Shown: positions 43,392 through 54,100, counted from the first letter of the stretch. The stretch is DNA of 64,000 nt from Cellulomonas sp. SLBN-39 (GCF_006715865.1 NZ_VFOA01000001.1:2046001-2110000), one strand, 5' to 3'. Notes: a model not told the origin generated them from the sequence alone. Made by a program: numbers and translations.

Positions 43392-45971
43392 ATGTTCGAG
43401 AGATTCACGGACCGAGCCCGCCGCGTGGTCGTCCTCGCCCAGGAAGAGGCGCGGATGCTCAACCACAACTACATCGGCACGGAGCACATCCTGCTCGGGC
43501 TCATCCACGAGGGCGAGGGTGTCGCCGCCAAGGCCCTGGAGTCGCTCGGCATCTCGCTGGAGGCGGTGCGCGCCCAGGTCCAGGAGATCATCGGCGAGGG
43601 TCAGCAGGCCCCGTCGGGGCACATCCCGTTCACGCCGCGCGCCAAGAAGGTCCTCGAGCTGTCGCTGCGCGAGGCGCTGCAGCTCGGCCACAACTACATC
43701 GGCACCGAGCACATCCTGCTCGGCCTGATCCGCGAGGGCGAGGGCGTCGCAGCCCAGGTCCTCAACAAGCTCGGCGCGGACCTCAACCGGGTCCGCCAGC
43801 AGGTCATCCAGCTCGTCTCCGGCTACCAGGGCAAGGAGCCCGTGGCGTCGGGCGGCCCCGCCGAGGGGCAGCCGTCGGGGTCGGCCGTGCTCGACCAGTT
43901 CGGCCGCAACCTCACGCAGGCGGCCCGCGACGGCAAGCTCGACCCGGTCATCGGCCGGGCCAAGGAGATCGAGCGGGTCATGCAGGTGCTCTCGCGCCGC
44001 ACCAAGAACAACCCGGTGCTGATCGGTGAGCCGGGCGTCGGCAAGACGGCCGTCGTCGAGGGCCTGGCGCAGGACATCGTGCGCGGCGACGTGCCGGAGA
44101 CGCTCAAGGACAAGCAGCTGTACACGCTGGACCTCGGCGCCCTCGTCGCCGGCTCCCGGTACCGCGGCGACTTCGAGGAGCGCCTGAAGAAGGTGCTCAA
44201 GGAGATCCGCACGCGCGGCGACATCATCCTGTTCATCGACGAGATCCACACGCTCGTCGGGGCCGGTGCCGCCGAGGGTGCGATCGACGCGGCGAGCATC
44301 CTCAAGCCGATGCTGGCCCGCGGCGAGCTGCAGACCATCGGTGCGACCACGCTCGACGAGTACCGCAAGTACGTCGAGAAGGACCCGGCCCTGGAGCGTC
44401 GTTTCCAGCCGATCCAGGTCGCCGAGCCGAACCTGCAGCACGCGATCGAGATCCTCAAGGGCCTGCGCGACCGGTACGAGGCGCACCACCGCGTCTCGAT
44501 CACGGACGCCGCCCTGGTGGCCGCCGCGACGCTGGCCGACCGGTACGTCAACGACCGGTACCTGCCGGACAAGGCGATCGACCTGGTCGACGAGGCGGGC
44601 GCGCGCCTGCGCATCCGCCGCATGACGGCCCCGCCGGAGCTGCGCGAGCTGGACGAGGAGATCGCCAACACGCGCCGCGACAAGGAGTCGGCGATCGACG
44701 AGCAGGACTTCGAGAAGGCCGCGCGCCTGCGCGACCAGGAGAAGCAGCTCGGCCTCAAGCGCGCCGAGAAGGAGAAGGCCTGGAAGAACGGCGACCTGGA
44801 CGCCGTCGCCGAGGTCGACGAGGAGCTCATCGCCGAGGTGCTGGCCAACGCCACGGGCATCCCGGTGTTCAAGCTCACCGAGGAGGAGTCGAGCCGGCTG
44901 CTGCGCATGGAGGACGAGCTGCACAAGCGCGTCGTCGGCCAGGAGCAGGCCATCAAGGCGCTGTCGCAGGCGATCCGTCGCACGCGTGCGGGCCTCAAGG
45001 ACCCCAAGCGCCCCGGGGGCTCGTTCATCTTCGCCGGCCCCACCGGCGTCGGGAAGACCGAGCTGGCCAAGGCCCTCGCCGAGTTCCTCTTCGGGGACGA
45101 GGACGCGCTGATCCAGCTCGACATGTCGGAGTTCTCGGAGAAGCACACGGTCTCGCGGCTGTTCGGCTCGCCCCCCGGCTACGTCGGGTACGACGAGGGT
45201 GGCCAGCTCACCGAGAAGGTGCGTCGTCGGCCGTTCTCGGTGGTCCTGTTCGACGAGGTCGAGAAGGCCCACCCGGACATCTTCAACTCGCTGCTGCAGA
45301 TCCTCGAGGACGGTCGCCTGACCGACTCGCAGGGCCGCGTGGTCGACTTCAAGAACACCGTGATCATCATGACCACGAACCTCGGCACCCGGGACATCGC
45401 CAAGGGCGTCCAGACCGGCTTCCAGGCCGGCGGCGACCTGTCGACGTCGTACGAGCGCATGAAGGCCAAGGTCAACGACGAGCTCAAGACGCACTTCCGT
45501 CCGGAGTTCCTCAACCGCGTCGACGACACGGTCGTCTTCCCGCAGCTGTCGCAGCCGGAGATCTTCGCGATCGTCGACCTGATGATCGCCAAGCTCGACA
45601 AGCGTCTGCGCGACAAGGACATGGGCATCGAGCTCACCCCGGCGGCCAAGAAGCTGCTGTCGGAGAAGGGCTACGACCCGGTCCTGGGAGCCCGGCCGCT
45701 GCGCCGTGCGATCCAGCGGGAGATCGAGGACGCGCTGTCCGAGAAGATCCTGTTCGGCGACCTGCGCGGCGGCCAGCTCGTCGTCGTGGACGCCGAGGGC
45801 GAGGGGATCCTCGGGGAGTTCACGTTCCGCGGTGTCGACCGTGCCGTGACGCCGAAGGAGCCGATCGGTGTCGGCGCCTCGTCGGGCACGCCCGGCTCGG
45901 GCGCGGACGTCCCGCCGGCCCCGCCCGCCGCCCACCGCGGCGACGGTGGCACGGGCCTGTCGCCCGCCTGA
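43392..45971 (+). CDS. clpC: ClpC, AAA+ chaperone subunit of the Clp protease
   Basis: 859-residue Hsp100 unfoldase that feeds substrates to ClpP. Two N-terminal Clp_N repeats ([21 protein letters not shown] at ~23-43; [21 protein letters not shown] at ~98-118, read in parts), D1 ATPase with Walker A GEPGVGKT (212-219), a UVR-type middle domain, then D2 with GPTGVGKTE and [11 protein letters not shown]-terminal [17 protein letters not shown] and a Gly/Pro-rich tail end the protein. ATG at 43392 (MFERFTDR) has GAGGAG upstream and is the universal family start. Monocistronic, ended by the 45987 hairpin. Confidence 0.97.
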   Translation: MFERFTDRARRVVVLAQEEARMLNHNYIGTEHILLGLIHEGEGVAAKALESLGISLEAVRAQVQEIIGEGQQAPSGHIPFTPRAKKVLELSLREALQLGHNYIGTEHILLGLIREGEGVAAQVLNKLGADLNRVRQQVIQLVSGYQGKEPVASGGPAEGQPSGSAVLDQFGRNLTQAARDGKLDPVIGRAKEIERVMQVLSRRTKNNPVLIGEPGVGKTAVVEGLAQDIVRGDVPETLKDKQLYTLDLGALVAGSRYRGDFEERLKKVLKEIRTRGDIILFIDEIHTLVGAGAAEGAIDAASILKPMLARGELQTIGATTLDEYRKYVEKDPALERRFQPIQVAEPNLQHAIEILKGLRDRYEAHHRVSITDAALVAAATLADRYVNDRYLPDKAIDLVDEAGARLRIRRMTAPPELRELDEEIANTRRDKESAIDEQDFEKAARLRDQEKQLGLKRAEKEKAWKNGDLDAVAEVDEELIAEVLANATGIPVFKLTEEESSRLLRMEDELHKRVVGQEQAIKALSQAIRRTRAGLKDPKRPGGSFIFAGPTGVGKTELAKALAEFLFGDEDALIQLDMSEFSEKHTVSRLFGSPPGYVGYDEGGQLTEKVRRRPFSVVLFDEVEKAHPDIFNSLLQILEDGRLTDSQGRVVDFKNTVIIMTTNLGTRDIAKGVQTGFQAGGDLSTSYERMKAKVNDELKTHFRPEFLNRVDDTVVFPQLSQPEIFAIVDLMIAKLDKRLRDKDMGIELTPAAKKLLSEKGYDPVLGARPLRRAIQREIEDALSEKILFGDLRGGQLVVVDAEGEGILGEFTFRGVDRAVTPKEPIGVGASSGTPGSGADVPPAPPAAHRGDGGTGLSPA

Positions 45972-45986
45972 CGCCCCGCAGCACCC

Positions 45987-46021
45987 ACGGCCCCGGCCCC
46001 CGCGAGGGGGACCGGGGCCGT
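45987..46021 (+). terminator. clpC terminator hairpin
   Basis: ACGGCCCCGG-CCCCC and GGGGG-A-CCGGGGCCGT form a 15-bp stem with a single bulged A and a 5-base loop, 15 bases after the clpC stop. Confidence 0.75.
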
Positions 46022-46122
46022 CGGCCTTCCCGCCTGCGGCGATCAGCGGTGCGGGCTCCTGCCCGACGATGCCGGGGAGTCGGCCGCCGGGATCCGGGAG
46101 GCGACGACGGAGACGCTCACGA

Positions 46123-46596
46123 TCATCTGACCGGTGGGGTGTCCGCGGCGGCGGCGAGGCGGGCGAGCTGGCTGCGCAGGTGGGTGAGGCCCTCGTCGTC
46201 GAGCGTCTGCCCCCAGGTGGCGGAGCCCTGCCGCAGCACGCCGGCGGCGGCGTGGCACAGGTCCGCGCCGCGGGGCGTGAGGCGGACGACGCTCGCGCGC
46301 GCGTCGGCGGGGTCGGCGGCGGTCGTGACGTACCCGCCCGCGACGAGGTCGCGCACGCTCGCGGCGACGGCCTGCCGGGTGGTGCCGGTGCGGCGGGCGA
46401 GCTCGGCCATGTGCGTGCCGTCCTCGTCCAGCTGGGCGATCACCGCGGCGTGGGACGGGCGCACGTCGTCGTACCCGCGGGCGTGGAGCTCGACGAGGAC
46501 GGCGCCGGTGACGGCGCGGGACGCGTGCAGCAGCAGGCGGCCCACGTCGTCGGCGGACGCCTCGGCGAGCGCGCGCAGGGCCTGGCCGACGTCCAC
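46123..46596 (-). CDS. MarR-family transcriptional regulator
   Basis: 157-residue winged-helix regulator. SHAAVIAQLDEDGTHMAELARRTGTTRQAVAASV (residues ~48-80, read in parts) is the HTH, followed by wing DPADARASVVRLTPRG and dimerisation helices. Divergent from a peroxiredoxin-like gene 130 bases away, with three operator-like copies between (46639-46693), so likely an autorepressor and repressor of that gene. A single Cys (ADLCHAA) could be a redox sensor, unproven. Confidence 0.9.
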   Translation of the reverse strand: MDVGQALRALAEASADDVGRLLLHASRAVTGAVLVELHARGYDDVRPSHAAVIAQLDEDGTHMAELARRTGTTRQAVAASVRDLVAGGYVTTAADPADARASVVRLTPRGADLCHAAAGVLRQGSATWGQTLDDEGLTHLRSQLARLAAAADTPPVR

Positions 46597-46638
46597 GGCG
46601 AACCTCCGAGGTCCTGGCGCCGGTGCAGGCGCCGGTAG

Positions 46639-46693
46639 GCAATGCGGTTGACGATCTAGGCAGTGTGGTTGACGATATGAGCAACCAGGTTGC
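46639..46693. promoter_or_regulatory. three MarR operator-like 13-mers spaced exactly 21 bp
   Basis: GCAATGCGGTTGA (46639-46651), GCAGTGTGGTTGA (46660-46672) and the perfect palindrome GCAACCAGGTTGC (46681-46693) start 21 bp apart, two helical turns. The first two lie in a longer direct repeat (AGGC..GTTGACGAT). They sit in the gap between the MarR and peroxiredoxin-like genes. Confidence 0.65.
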
Positions 46694-46726
46694 CCACTGT
46701 AGACCCGCCGACGTCAGGAGAGCCCC

Positions 46727-47188
46727 GTGGACCAGACCCTCACCGGCGCACCGATGCCCGACCTCGCCCTCCAGGCGCCCGACGGCGGCACCGGCACCCT
46801 GCACCAGCTGCGCGGCGGGCGGGGCGCGGTCGTGTACTTCCACCGCTCCGCCGGGTGCCCGGTCTGCGCGTCGCACGCCCGCGCGCTCGTCGCGATGCGG
46901 GACGCCGGCGAGCTCGGCGACCGGGCGCTCGTGCTGGTCGTGCCCGGCGGCCCCGACGAGGCGGCGGTCGTGGCCCGCCGGCACCCGGGCGCTCCCGCCG
47001 TGCGGGCCAGCGGCACCGCGCACGCCGAGGTCGGGCTCGGCACGTTCCTCGCGCTGCAGCACAGCGGGGTCTTCCTCGTCGAGGCCGACGGCACGGTCGC
47101 GTACCGGCGCCGCGCGGCCGTCCCTCTGCGCAGCTTCGACGAGGCCGAGCTGCGCGCCGCGCTCCGGGTGGCCGACGGGCGGGCATGA
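46727..47188 (+). CDS. peroxiredoxin-like (AhpC/TSA, thioredoxin-fold) protein
   Basis: 153-residue thioredoxin-fold protein. APMPDLALQAPDGGTGTLHQL is the typical AhpC/TSA start, and the active site is HRSAGCPVCASHARAL, with a C-x-x-C pair near residue 45. GVFLVEADGTVAYRRR matches the late strand. Predicted thiol peroxidase or disulfide reductase in the cytoplasm. GTG start at 46727 preceded by GGAGAGCCCC. Controlled by the divergent MarR through the triple operator. Confidence 0.85.
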   Translation: MDQTLTGAPMPDLALQAPDGGTGTLHQLRGGRGAVVYFHRSAGCPVCASHARALVAMRDAGELGDRALVLVVPGGPDEAAVVARRHPGAPAVRASGTAHAEVGLGTFLALQHSGVFLVEADGTVAYRRRAAVPLRSFDEAELRAALRVADGRA

Positions 47189-47223
47189 GAGGCCCGTGGC
47201 AGGGCCATGAGAGTTGCGTGAGG

Positions 47224-47235
47224 TGAATCCCTTCA
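47224..47235. promoter_or_regulatory. LacI-type operator half of a shared pectin-gene pair (TGAATCCCTTCA)
   Basis: TGAA-TCCC-TTCA is an imperfect palindrome 66 bases before the PL1-CE8 start. It matches 10 of 12 bases of the perfect TGAATCGATTCA site before the CE12-PL11 gene (51036). Confidence 0.45.
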
Positions 47236-47301
47236 TCGTTGTCAGGCGCGGGTGCGCGCCGCCACCCTGAGGCGTCCCACCCCCTCGCGGAAGGTGCACC
47301 C

Positions 47302-49662
47302 GTGCCCGCACAGCCCACCCCGTCACGCGGACGACGCCGTCCGTCGTGGCGCGCCGGCCTCGTCGCGCTCGCGCTGACGGCCGCCGGCCTCGTCGTCCCG
47401 ACCACAGCTGCGCACGCGGCCGACCTGCCCGCGGCCGGCGGCACGTACGTGCTGCGCTCGGCGGCGTCGGGCAAGTGCCTCGAGGTCGCGGGCGGCTCGA
47501 CCGCGTCGGGCGCCCTGCTCACGGCGGCGTCGTGCGCCACGGGAGCGACCCGGCAGCAGTGGCGCCTCGAGGCGCAGGGGACGGCAGTCCGCATGGTCAA
47601 CGTCGCCACCGGCCGCTGCGTCGACGTCCCCGGTGCCACGAGCACCTCGGGGACGCAGCTGCAGCAGTGGGGCTGCGCCGGGGCGCAGACCAACCAGGCG
47701 TGGACGGTGCAGGCGTCCGCAGCGGCGTCCGGCAAGGTACGGCTGACCAGCGTCGGCACGGCGCGGTGCGTGTCCGTCAAGGACGGCTCGACCGCCTCCG
47801 GCGCGCCTGTGGTCCAGGAGACGTGCTCCGACGTGGCTCGCATGCAGTGGACGCCGACGACCGTCGTCGCGCCGCCTGCTGCGACGGTGCCGGTCACGGG
47901 CGCGGCGGACGGGTTCGCGACGGGCACGACGGGTGGTGCCGCCGGTGCCACCGTCACGGTCAGCACGCTCGCCGACCTGAAGAAGTACGCGGCCGCCACC
48001 GAGCCCTACGTCATCCAGGTCTCGGGCACGATCACCGTGGCACCTTTCGGCGACATGATCAGCGTCGGGTCGAACAAGACCATCGTGGGGCTGGGGACGA
48101 CGGGCACGATCGCCAACGGCGGCCTGCGGGCGGTCAACCAGAAGAACATCATCATCCGCAACCTCACCATCCGTGACACGCGGATGACGGACGACGACCC
48201 CGACGACAAGACGTACGACTACGACGGCATCCGGCTCGACACGGTGACGAACGCCTGGATCGACCACAACCGCATCGTGCGGATGAACGACGGTCTGGTC
48301 GACCTGCGCAAGGACACGACGAACGTCACCCTCTCCTGGAACGAGATCGGCGAGGGGAACAAGGCGATCGGGATCGGGTGGACGACCAACGTCACCGCGC
48401 GGATCACCATGCACCACAACTGGATCCACGACACGAACCAGCGCAACCCCAGCATGGACAACGCGCAGTACGCCCACCTGTACAACAACTGGCTGCAGAA
48501 CATCACCTCGTACGGCAACCTCTCGCGCGGCGGCACGAAGATGCTGCTCGAGAACAGCTACTTCCAGAACGTGAAGAACCCCTACTACCCGACCGACAGC
48601 GCCACGCTCGTGCAGCGCGGTTCGGTGGTCACGGGCTCGTCCGGCCGGCAGGAGACCCGAGGCACCGCGTTCGAGGCGTCGACGTTCTACCCGTACACCC
48701 TCGACAAGGCCTCCGACCTGCCCGCCCTGCTGCGCGCGAAGACCGGCCCGCAGGGCTCGACCGTCGGCACGGGCCAGAAGGCCACGGTCGCCGCCGACGG
48801 CACGGGCACGTACACGACGGTCCAGGCGGCGATCGACGCGGCGCCGTCGAACAGCTCGACGCGGACGGTCATCACGGTCGCGCCCGGCACGTATCGCGGG
48901 GTCGTCACGGTGCCCAGCACGAAGACGAACATCACGCTGCGCGGCCTCGGTGCCTCCCCGGCCGACGTGCGGATCGCCTACGGCAACTCCGCCGCCACGC
49001 ACGGCACGTTCAACAGTGCGACGGCGTTCCTCGACGGCAAGGGCGTCGAGGTCGAGAACCTCACCATCGCCAACGACTTCGACGAGACGACGACCGCGGA
49101 CGGTCACCAGGCCGTGGCGCTGCACCTCAAGGCCGACCGGGCCGTGCTGCGCAACGTGCGGCTGCTGGGCGACCAGGACACGCTGCTGGTCAACGAGACG
49201 GCCCGTGCCTACGTGGTGGACTCCTACGTCGAGGGCACCGTGGACTTCATCTTCGGCGGCGGCGTCGCGGTGCTCCACCGGACGACCGTGAACTCCAAGC
49301 GCTCCACGGGCGGCCCGATCACGGCGGCGTCGACGCCTGCCACCCGTCAGTACGGCTTCCTCTTCTACCAGTCGACGATCACCGGTTCGGCGACCAACGC
49401 CTCGACGCTCGGGCGTCCGTGGCGCCCCGACGGGCAGGTGCTGTTCCGGGAGTCCACGCTCGGCGGGACCGTCCGCACGTCGCAGCCGTGGACCGACATG
49501 TCGGGCAACACGTGGCAGAAGGCGCGCTTCGCCGAGTACAAGAACACCGGCCCGGGCGCCGGCACGGGCACCAACCGCCCGCAGCTCGCGGCCGCCGACG
49601 CCGCGCGGTACACGCCGCAGGCGTACCTGGCCGGCAGCGACGGCTGGAACCCGGTGGGCTGA
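47302..49662 (+). CDS. secreted CBM13-pectate lyase (PL1)-pectin methylesterase (CE8)
   Basis: 786 residues. Signal peptide ~1-39 (ends AAHA). A ricin-B/CBM13 trefoil (~44-185) has three Q-x-W-type repeats (QQWRLE, NQAWTV, MQWTPT) and Cys pairs. PL1 pectate lyase (~198-480) has IDHNRIV, DGLVDLRK, HHNWIHDTNQRNPSMDN and catalytic-type Arg381. CE8 pectin methylesterase (~492-786) has TVQAAIDAAPSNSS, Asp in GDQDTLLV, nucleophile Asp648 in VDFIFGG and Arg705 in LGRPW. The esterase would expose polygalacturonate for the lyase. GTG at 47302 follows GGAAGG; earlier codons give no secretion signal. Confidence 0.94.
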   Translation: MPAQPTPSRGRRRPSWRAGLVALALTAAGLVVPTTAAHAADLPAAGGTYVLRSAASGKCLEVAGGSTASGALLTAASCATGATRQQWRLEAQGTAVRMVNVATGRCVDVPGATSTSGTQLQQWGCAGAQTNQAWTVQASAAASGKVRLTSVGTARCVSVKDGSTASGAPVVQETCSDVARMQWTPTTVVAPPAATVPVTGAADGFATGTTGGAAGATVTVSTLADLKKYAAATEPYVIQVSGTITVAPFGDMISVGSNKTIVGLGTTGTIANGGLRAVNQKNIIIRNLTIRDTRMTDDDPDDKTYDYDGIRLDTVTNAWIDHNRIVRMNDGLVDLRKDTTNVTLSWNEIGEGNKAIGIGWTTNVTARITMHHNWIHDTNQRNPSMDNAQYAHLYNNWLQNITSYGNLSRGGTKMLLENSYFQNVKNPYYPTDSATLVQRGSVVTGSSGRQETRGTAFEASTFYPYTLDKASDLPALLRAKTGPQGSTVGTGQKATVAADGTGTYTTVQAAIDAAPSNSSTRTVITVAPGTYRGVVTVPSTKTNITLRGLGASPADVRIAYGNSAATHGTFNSATAFLDGKGVEVENLTIANDFDETTTADGHQAVALHLKADRAVLRNVRLLGDQDTLLVNETARAYVVDSYVEGTVDFIFGGGVAVLHRTTVNSKRSTGGPITAASTPATRQYGFLFYQSTITGSATNASTLGRPWRPDGQVLFRESTLGGTVRTSQPWTDMSGNTWQKARFAEYKNTGPGAGTGTNRPQLAAADAARYTPQAYLAGSDGWNPVG

Positions 49663-49704
49663 CCGCGGCCGACCGCTGCGCCCGGCACCGCTCGGTGCCA
49701 CCCG

Positions 49705-49745
49705 TGACGACGCCGCCGGTGACCTCGGCACCGGCGGCGTCGTCA
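49705..49745. terminator. 17-bp perfect hairpin between convergent genes
   Basis: TGACGACGCCGCCGGTG (49705-49721) and CACCGGCGGCGTCGTCA (49729-49745) pair perfectly around a 7-base loop. The 3' arm contains the stop codon of the convergent minus-strand gene, so it can end both transcripts. Confidence 0.75.
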
Positions 49746-50888
49746 TGCCAGCTCGGCGACGGTCCACCACGCGTCGGGCGAGCGGGCGTCCACCAGGTGC
49801 GGTGCGAGGCGCCCGGGGTGCCGCACCGGCACGGGGACGAGGCGGCGGGGTCTGGCGGTGCCGAGGGCCCGCCCGGAGCCGTCGTCGACGAGGCGGACCC
49901 GGTCGCCCTCGCGCCACGGCCCGCCGCCCTCGACCTCGAGGCGCCAGCTGGGGGGCGCATCGGCGTGCAGGCGGACGCGGCCGCCGGTGCCGGCGACGAG
50001 CGCGCGCCCCGTCGCGGCGTGCCGCACGCGGACCGGGCCGCCGTCCGGAGCCGGGTCGACCCGCCAGCGGTCGCCGGCCGTGATCCGGACGTCGAGGACC
50101 GCCGCGTCGGGCGTGCCGGGGTCAGTGCGGTGCGGCGACCGGCCGGACCTGATGGTCCCGGCGCGCAGCGCCCGTCCGCTCGTCACGTGCAGCAGGCCCA
50201 CGGGCCCGTCGACGCGGCGGGTGGGTCGCCGGGACGGGGTCGGCACGGGCGGTGGCGGGTGCGGCGCCCACCGGTGCACGAAGAACCCGCGCCACCGGGC
50301 CCCGTTCGACGCCTGCCACCCGTGCGGGGTCTCGTCCAGCTCGACCTCGTGGCCGGGGGAGTTGCTGTCGGCGAGGAGCAGCACGGTGCGCCCGTGGCGG
50401 CGCAGGTGGCCGTAGGCGACGACCTGGTGGTTGTCGCCGGCCCGTACGGGGCTGCGGGCGGTGACGAGGCCGAGGACGACGGGTCGGCCGGCGTCGAGCA
50501 TCTCGACGGCGCGGTCGAGCTCGTGCCGGGTCCGCCGCCGGACGCCGGCGACCGGGCCGAGGTCCGCGTCGGGCAGCGCCGACCAGGTGAGGAACCGCAC
50601 GGCCGACGGCGTGGCGAAGGAGTCGAGCTGGCGGGTCAGCACCGCGTCGGCGAGCAGGTGGCCGTCGGGCGGGACGTGCGCGGGGGCGAAGAGCCGCGCG
50701 TCCCAGCGGGGGACGGGCAGGTCGGCGGTGCGGTGGTCGAGCACGACGGCGCTGATGCCGCCGCAGCGCCCGGCGGTGCGGACGGCGCGGTCGCCGGGCA
50801 GGTCGAGGACCGTGTTGCTGAACCGGTTGGCGAACCCGAGGTCGGCGGACCGCGGGTCGAGCAGCCGGCGTGCGGTCCCGTCGCCCAT
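49743..50888 (-). CDS. papain-like cysteine-peptidase-fold protein with beta-trefoil tail
   Basis: 381 residues, no signal peptide. The N-terminal half (~15-205) has a candidate catalytic Cys42 in AGRCGGISAVVLDH, His154 in GDNHQVVAYGH and Asp174 in LLADSNSPGHE, in the order of a papain/C39-like fold. The C-terminal half (~215-381) has repeated units such as GLLHVTSGRALRAG, VRHAATGRALVAG and VDDGSGRALGTARP that look like a MIR/ricin-type trefoil. ATG at 50888 has GGGAGGGGG upstream. Lies between two pectin enzyme genes but is on the other strand and not evidently secreted. Function unknown. Confidence 0.65.
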   Translation of the reverse strand: MGDGTARRLLDPRSADLGFANRFSNTVLDLPGDRAVRTAGRCGGISAVVLDHRTADLPVPRWDARLFAPAHVPPDGHLLADAVLTRQLDSFATPSAVRFLTWSALPDADLGPVAGVRRRTRHELDRAVEMLDAGRPVVLGLVTARSPVRAGDNHQVVAYGHLRRHGRTVLLLADSNSPGHEVELDETPHGWQASNGARWRGFFVHRWAPHPPPPVPTPSRRPTRRVDGPVGLLHVTSGRALRAGTIRSGRSPHRTDPGTPDAAVLDVRITAGDRWRVDPAPDGGPVRVRHAATGRALVAGTGGRVRLHADAPPSWRLEVEGGGPWREGDRVRLVDDGSGRALGTARPRRLVPVPVRHPGRLAPHLVDARSPDAWWTVAELA

Positions 50889-51035
50889 CGCGCACCCCCT
50901 CCCGACACCTTTCCACCGGCGGGTGACCACCGCACCCGGGCGTGCGCCGGTTCGACGGCGAGCGTTTTCCCGAATCTCTCGACGCGGGCGACGTGCGTCC
51001 GGTAGGAATGTCGGAGCCGCACGGTCCCACCGTCA

Positions 51036-51047
51036 TGAATCGATTCA
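51036..51047. promoter_or_regulatory. perfect LacI-type operator TGAATCGATTCA
   Basis: A 12-bp perfect palindrome with a central CG, the usual form of LacI-family sites, 76 bases before the CE12-PL11 start. A TAGGAAT -10-like element lies just upstream near 51002, so binding would block transcription. Confidence 0.55.
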
Positions 51048-51123
51048 CACGCTGGTTCGGGGACGGGGCCGCCGGTGCGCCCCGTGGCGCGTACGCCTCA
51101 ACGACGAGACGACGAAGGTGACC

Positions 51124-54100
51124 ATGAGCCGATCCCACCCGGCCGCCCGTGCGGCCCTGCGCGCACCCGCCCCCGCGGCGGTGCTCGCCCTGCTCGTCGC
51201 CGGACTGGCCCCCGCGGCCGCCGCCGACGAGCCCACCACCTGGAGCTACGACCTCGGGACCGCCACCAGCGCGGTCGCCGACGGTCACACCCAGGTCACC
51301 GAGGGCACCCGCTACGACGCGGCCACCGGCTTCGGCCTGCAGCCCGCCGACGGCGTCACCCTCGCCTCGCGCGACCGCGGCGGCGACGACGCCCGGGGCA
51401 AGGACTTCGTGCTCGGCACCGGGTTCGCGTTCCTCCTCGACGTGCCCGACGGCACGTACGACGTGACCGTGTGGTCGGGCGACACGCTCGCCGGCACGAG
51501 CAGCACCCGCACCAACGTCACGCTGGAGGGCGCGGCCGCCGGCAGCCTCCTCACCCGGCAGGCCGTCGTCACCGACACGTGGCGCACGACCGTCGCCGAC
51601 GGCCAGCTCACCGTCGGCTTCACCGGCTCCGGCGTCGGCGCGTACGTCAACGCCCTCGTCGTCACCGCCGTCGCACCCGACCCGGACGAGGAGCCCACGC
51701 CCGACCCGACCGCCGAGCCGACCGCGGAACCCACGGCCGAGCCCACCGCGGAACCCACGGCGGAGCCCACCATCGAGCCCGAGCCCGTCGGCTCCCTGCC
51801 CGCCCCGCAGTCCGTGCGCATGGCGCGCGTCGTGCCCGGTGCCGTCTCGCTGCGCTGGAACGAGGTCGCCGGCGCCACCGGCTACGTCGTCGAGCGCGCC
51901 GACGCCGTCGACGGCGACTGGGAGCAGGTCGCCCGCCTCACGGGCCGCGACGTGTTCACCACCGACGCGGACGTCGACACGACCGTGCCGCACTTCTACC
52001 GCGTGCGCACCACGGCCGCCGACGGCGACTCCGCCCCGTCGGCCCCGACCGTGAGCAGCCTCGCCGGCGAGGGCACCGCACCCACGCTGCCCGACAGCGG
52101 CGTGCTGACCTTCGACCTCGGGTCCGGCGCGCTCGCACCCGGGGCGCTGCGCCTCGACGCGACCAGCGCCTACGACGCCGAGCACCGCTACGGCTTCGTC
52201 GACGTCGACCAGGTCACCGCCACCGACCGGGGCGGTGACGACGCCGTGCGCTCCGACTTCGTCACCGTCGGCGACACCGAGCTCGTCGTCGACCTGCCGA
52301 ACGGCGACTACACCGTCGGCCTCATCGCGGGCGACGCCGCCGAGGGCACCGACATCTCGCTGACCGCCGAGCAGATGGTCAAGGTGCAGCAGACCGCGCG
52401 CACCGCGGGCCAGTACCTGGAGATGCAGCTCGAGATCGCGCTCGTCGACGGCCAGCTCAACCTCGAGCTCGGCGGCACCGCGCCCAAGCTCAACCAGCTG
52501 GTCATCACGAAGAAGTCCGACCGCGGCGCGGGCGCCGAGCCGACCGTGTGGATCACGGGCGACTCCACCGTGCAGAGCTACACGGCCGACTACGTGCCGC
52601 AGGCCGGCTGGGGCCAGATGCTCGAGCGGTTCCTCAGCGACGACGTCACGGTCGAGAACAAGGCCATCGGCGGTCGGTCGTCGAAGAACTTCATCAGCCA
52701 GGGACGCCTCGACGAGGTGCTGCGGCAGATCCGGCCCGGCGACTACCTGTTCGTGCAGTTCGGCCACAACGACAACTCCTACGGCGTGGACGACCGGTAC
52801 GCGGCCCCCGCGGACTACCGCAACTACCTGCGCACGTTCGTCGAGGGCGCCACGCAGCGCGGTGCCACGCCGGTGCTGGTGACGCCCGTCTCGCGGCGGT
52901 CGTTCGACGCCACGACGGGGAAGTTCAACGTCTCGTTCCCGGACTACGTGCAGCAGGCGAGCGCGCTCGCGGCCGAGACCGGCACGCCGCTGGTCGACCT
53001 GTCGGCGTCCAGCCGGGCCTACCTCGACGAGATCGGCCCGGAGGCGGCGAAGAGCGTCTTCCTGCACGTGCCGGCCGGGGTGTACGCCAACCGTCCGAAC
53101 GGCACGGTCGACGACACGCACTTCCAGGAGTACGGCGCGATCCAGCTCGCCCGCCTCGTCGCCACGGACGTGCGCGGGCTCGACGTGCCGCTCGCGGACG
53201 AGGTGATCGACGTCGAGCCGCCGGCCGACGTGCCGGCCCGCCCGACGGACCTGGTGGCCGGCAGCGTCTCCAACGCCGGTGCGCAGCTGACGTGGGCACC
53301 GGTCGACGGCGCCGACGTCTACAAGGTGTTCCGCAAGGACGCCTCCGCCGGTGACGACGCCTGGGCGCTCGTCACGACGTCGACGATCCCGCAGGCCGCC
53401 GTCACGGGCCTGACGGAGGGCGCGTCGTACGACCTGCGCGTCGTGGCGGTGAACGGGCGCGGCGACTCCGAGCCGTCCGAGGCCGTGCGGGTCACGACCC
53501 GGGCCGCGCTGTTCCGGTTCGACGTGCAGATCGCCGGGGCGCCGGTGATGCCCGGGTACACGGAGGTCAACCAGAACAGCCGGTACACGCCCGAGCAGGG
53601 GTGGGGCTGGCTCGACCCGACGGGTCTGGGCGGCCGCGACCGTGGCGTGAACTTCACGACCCCGCCGAACGCCCTGCAGCGCGACTTCCTGCTGCCGGGG
53701 CCGTCCCACCAGTTCGTCGTCGACGTCCCGCCGGGCACGTACGCCGTGAAGACGTACAACGGCGACTGGATCGGCACCAGCCGGTCCAACGTGCAGATCG
53801 AGGGCAAGGACTACGGCGCCTCGAACGCCGGGGCGGGCGGGGTCTCGGAGAAGGTCAGCCAGCCCGTGCCGGTCACGGACGGGCAGCTCACGCTCGTCAT
53901 GACGGGCTCGTCGTCGCGGCTCAACGGCATCGAGATCACGCCGCTGCTGCTCGCGCCGACGGACCTGACGCTCGCGGACGTGCGGATCGACGGCGCCGAC
54001 GTCGAGGTCGAGCTCGCGTGGACGGGCACGGACGACGCCGCGGGCTACCGGGTGTACCGGCAGGCCGCGGGCCAGGACGCGCCGGTCGCGCTCGACGACG

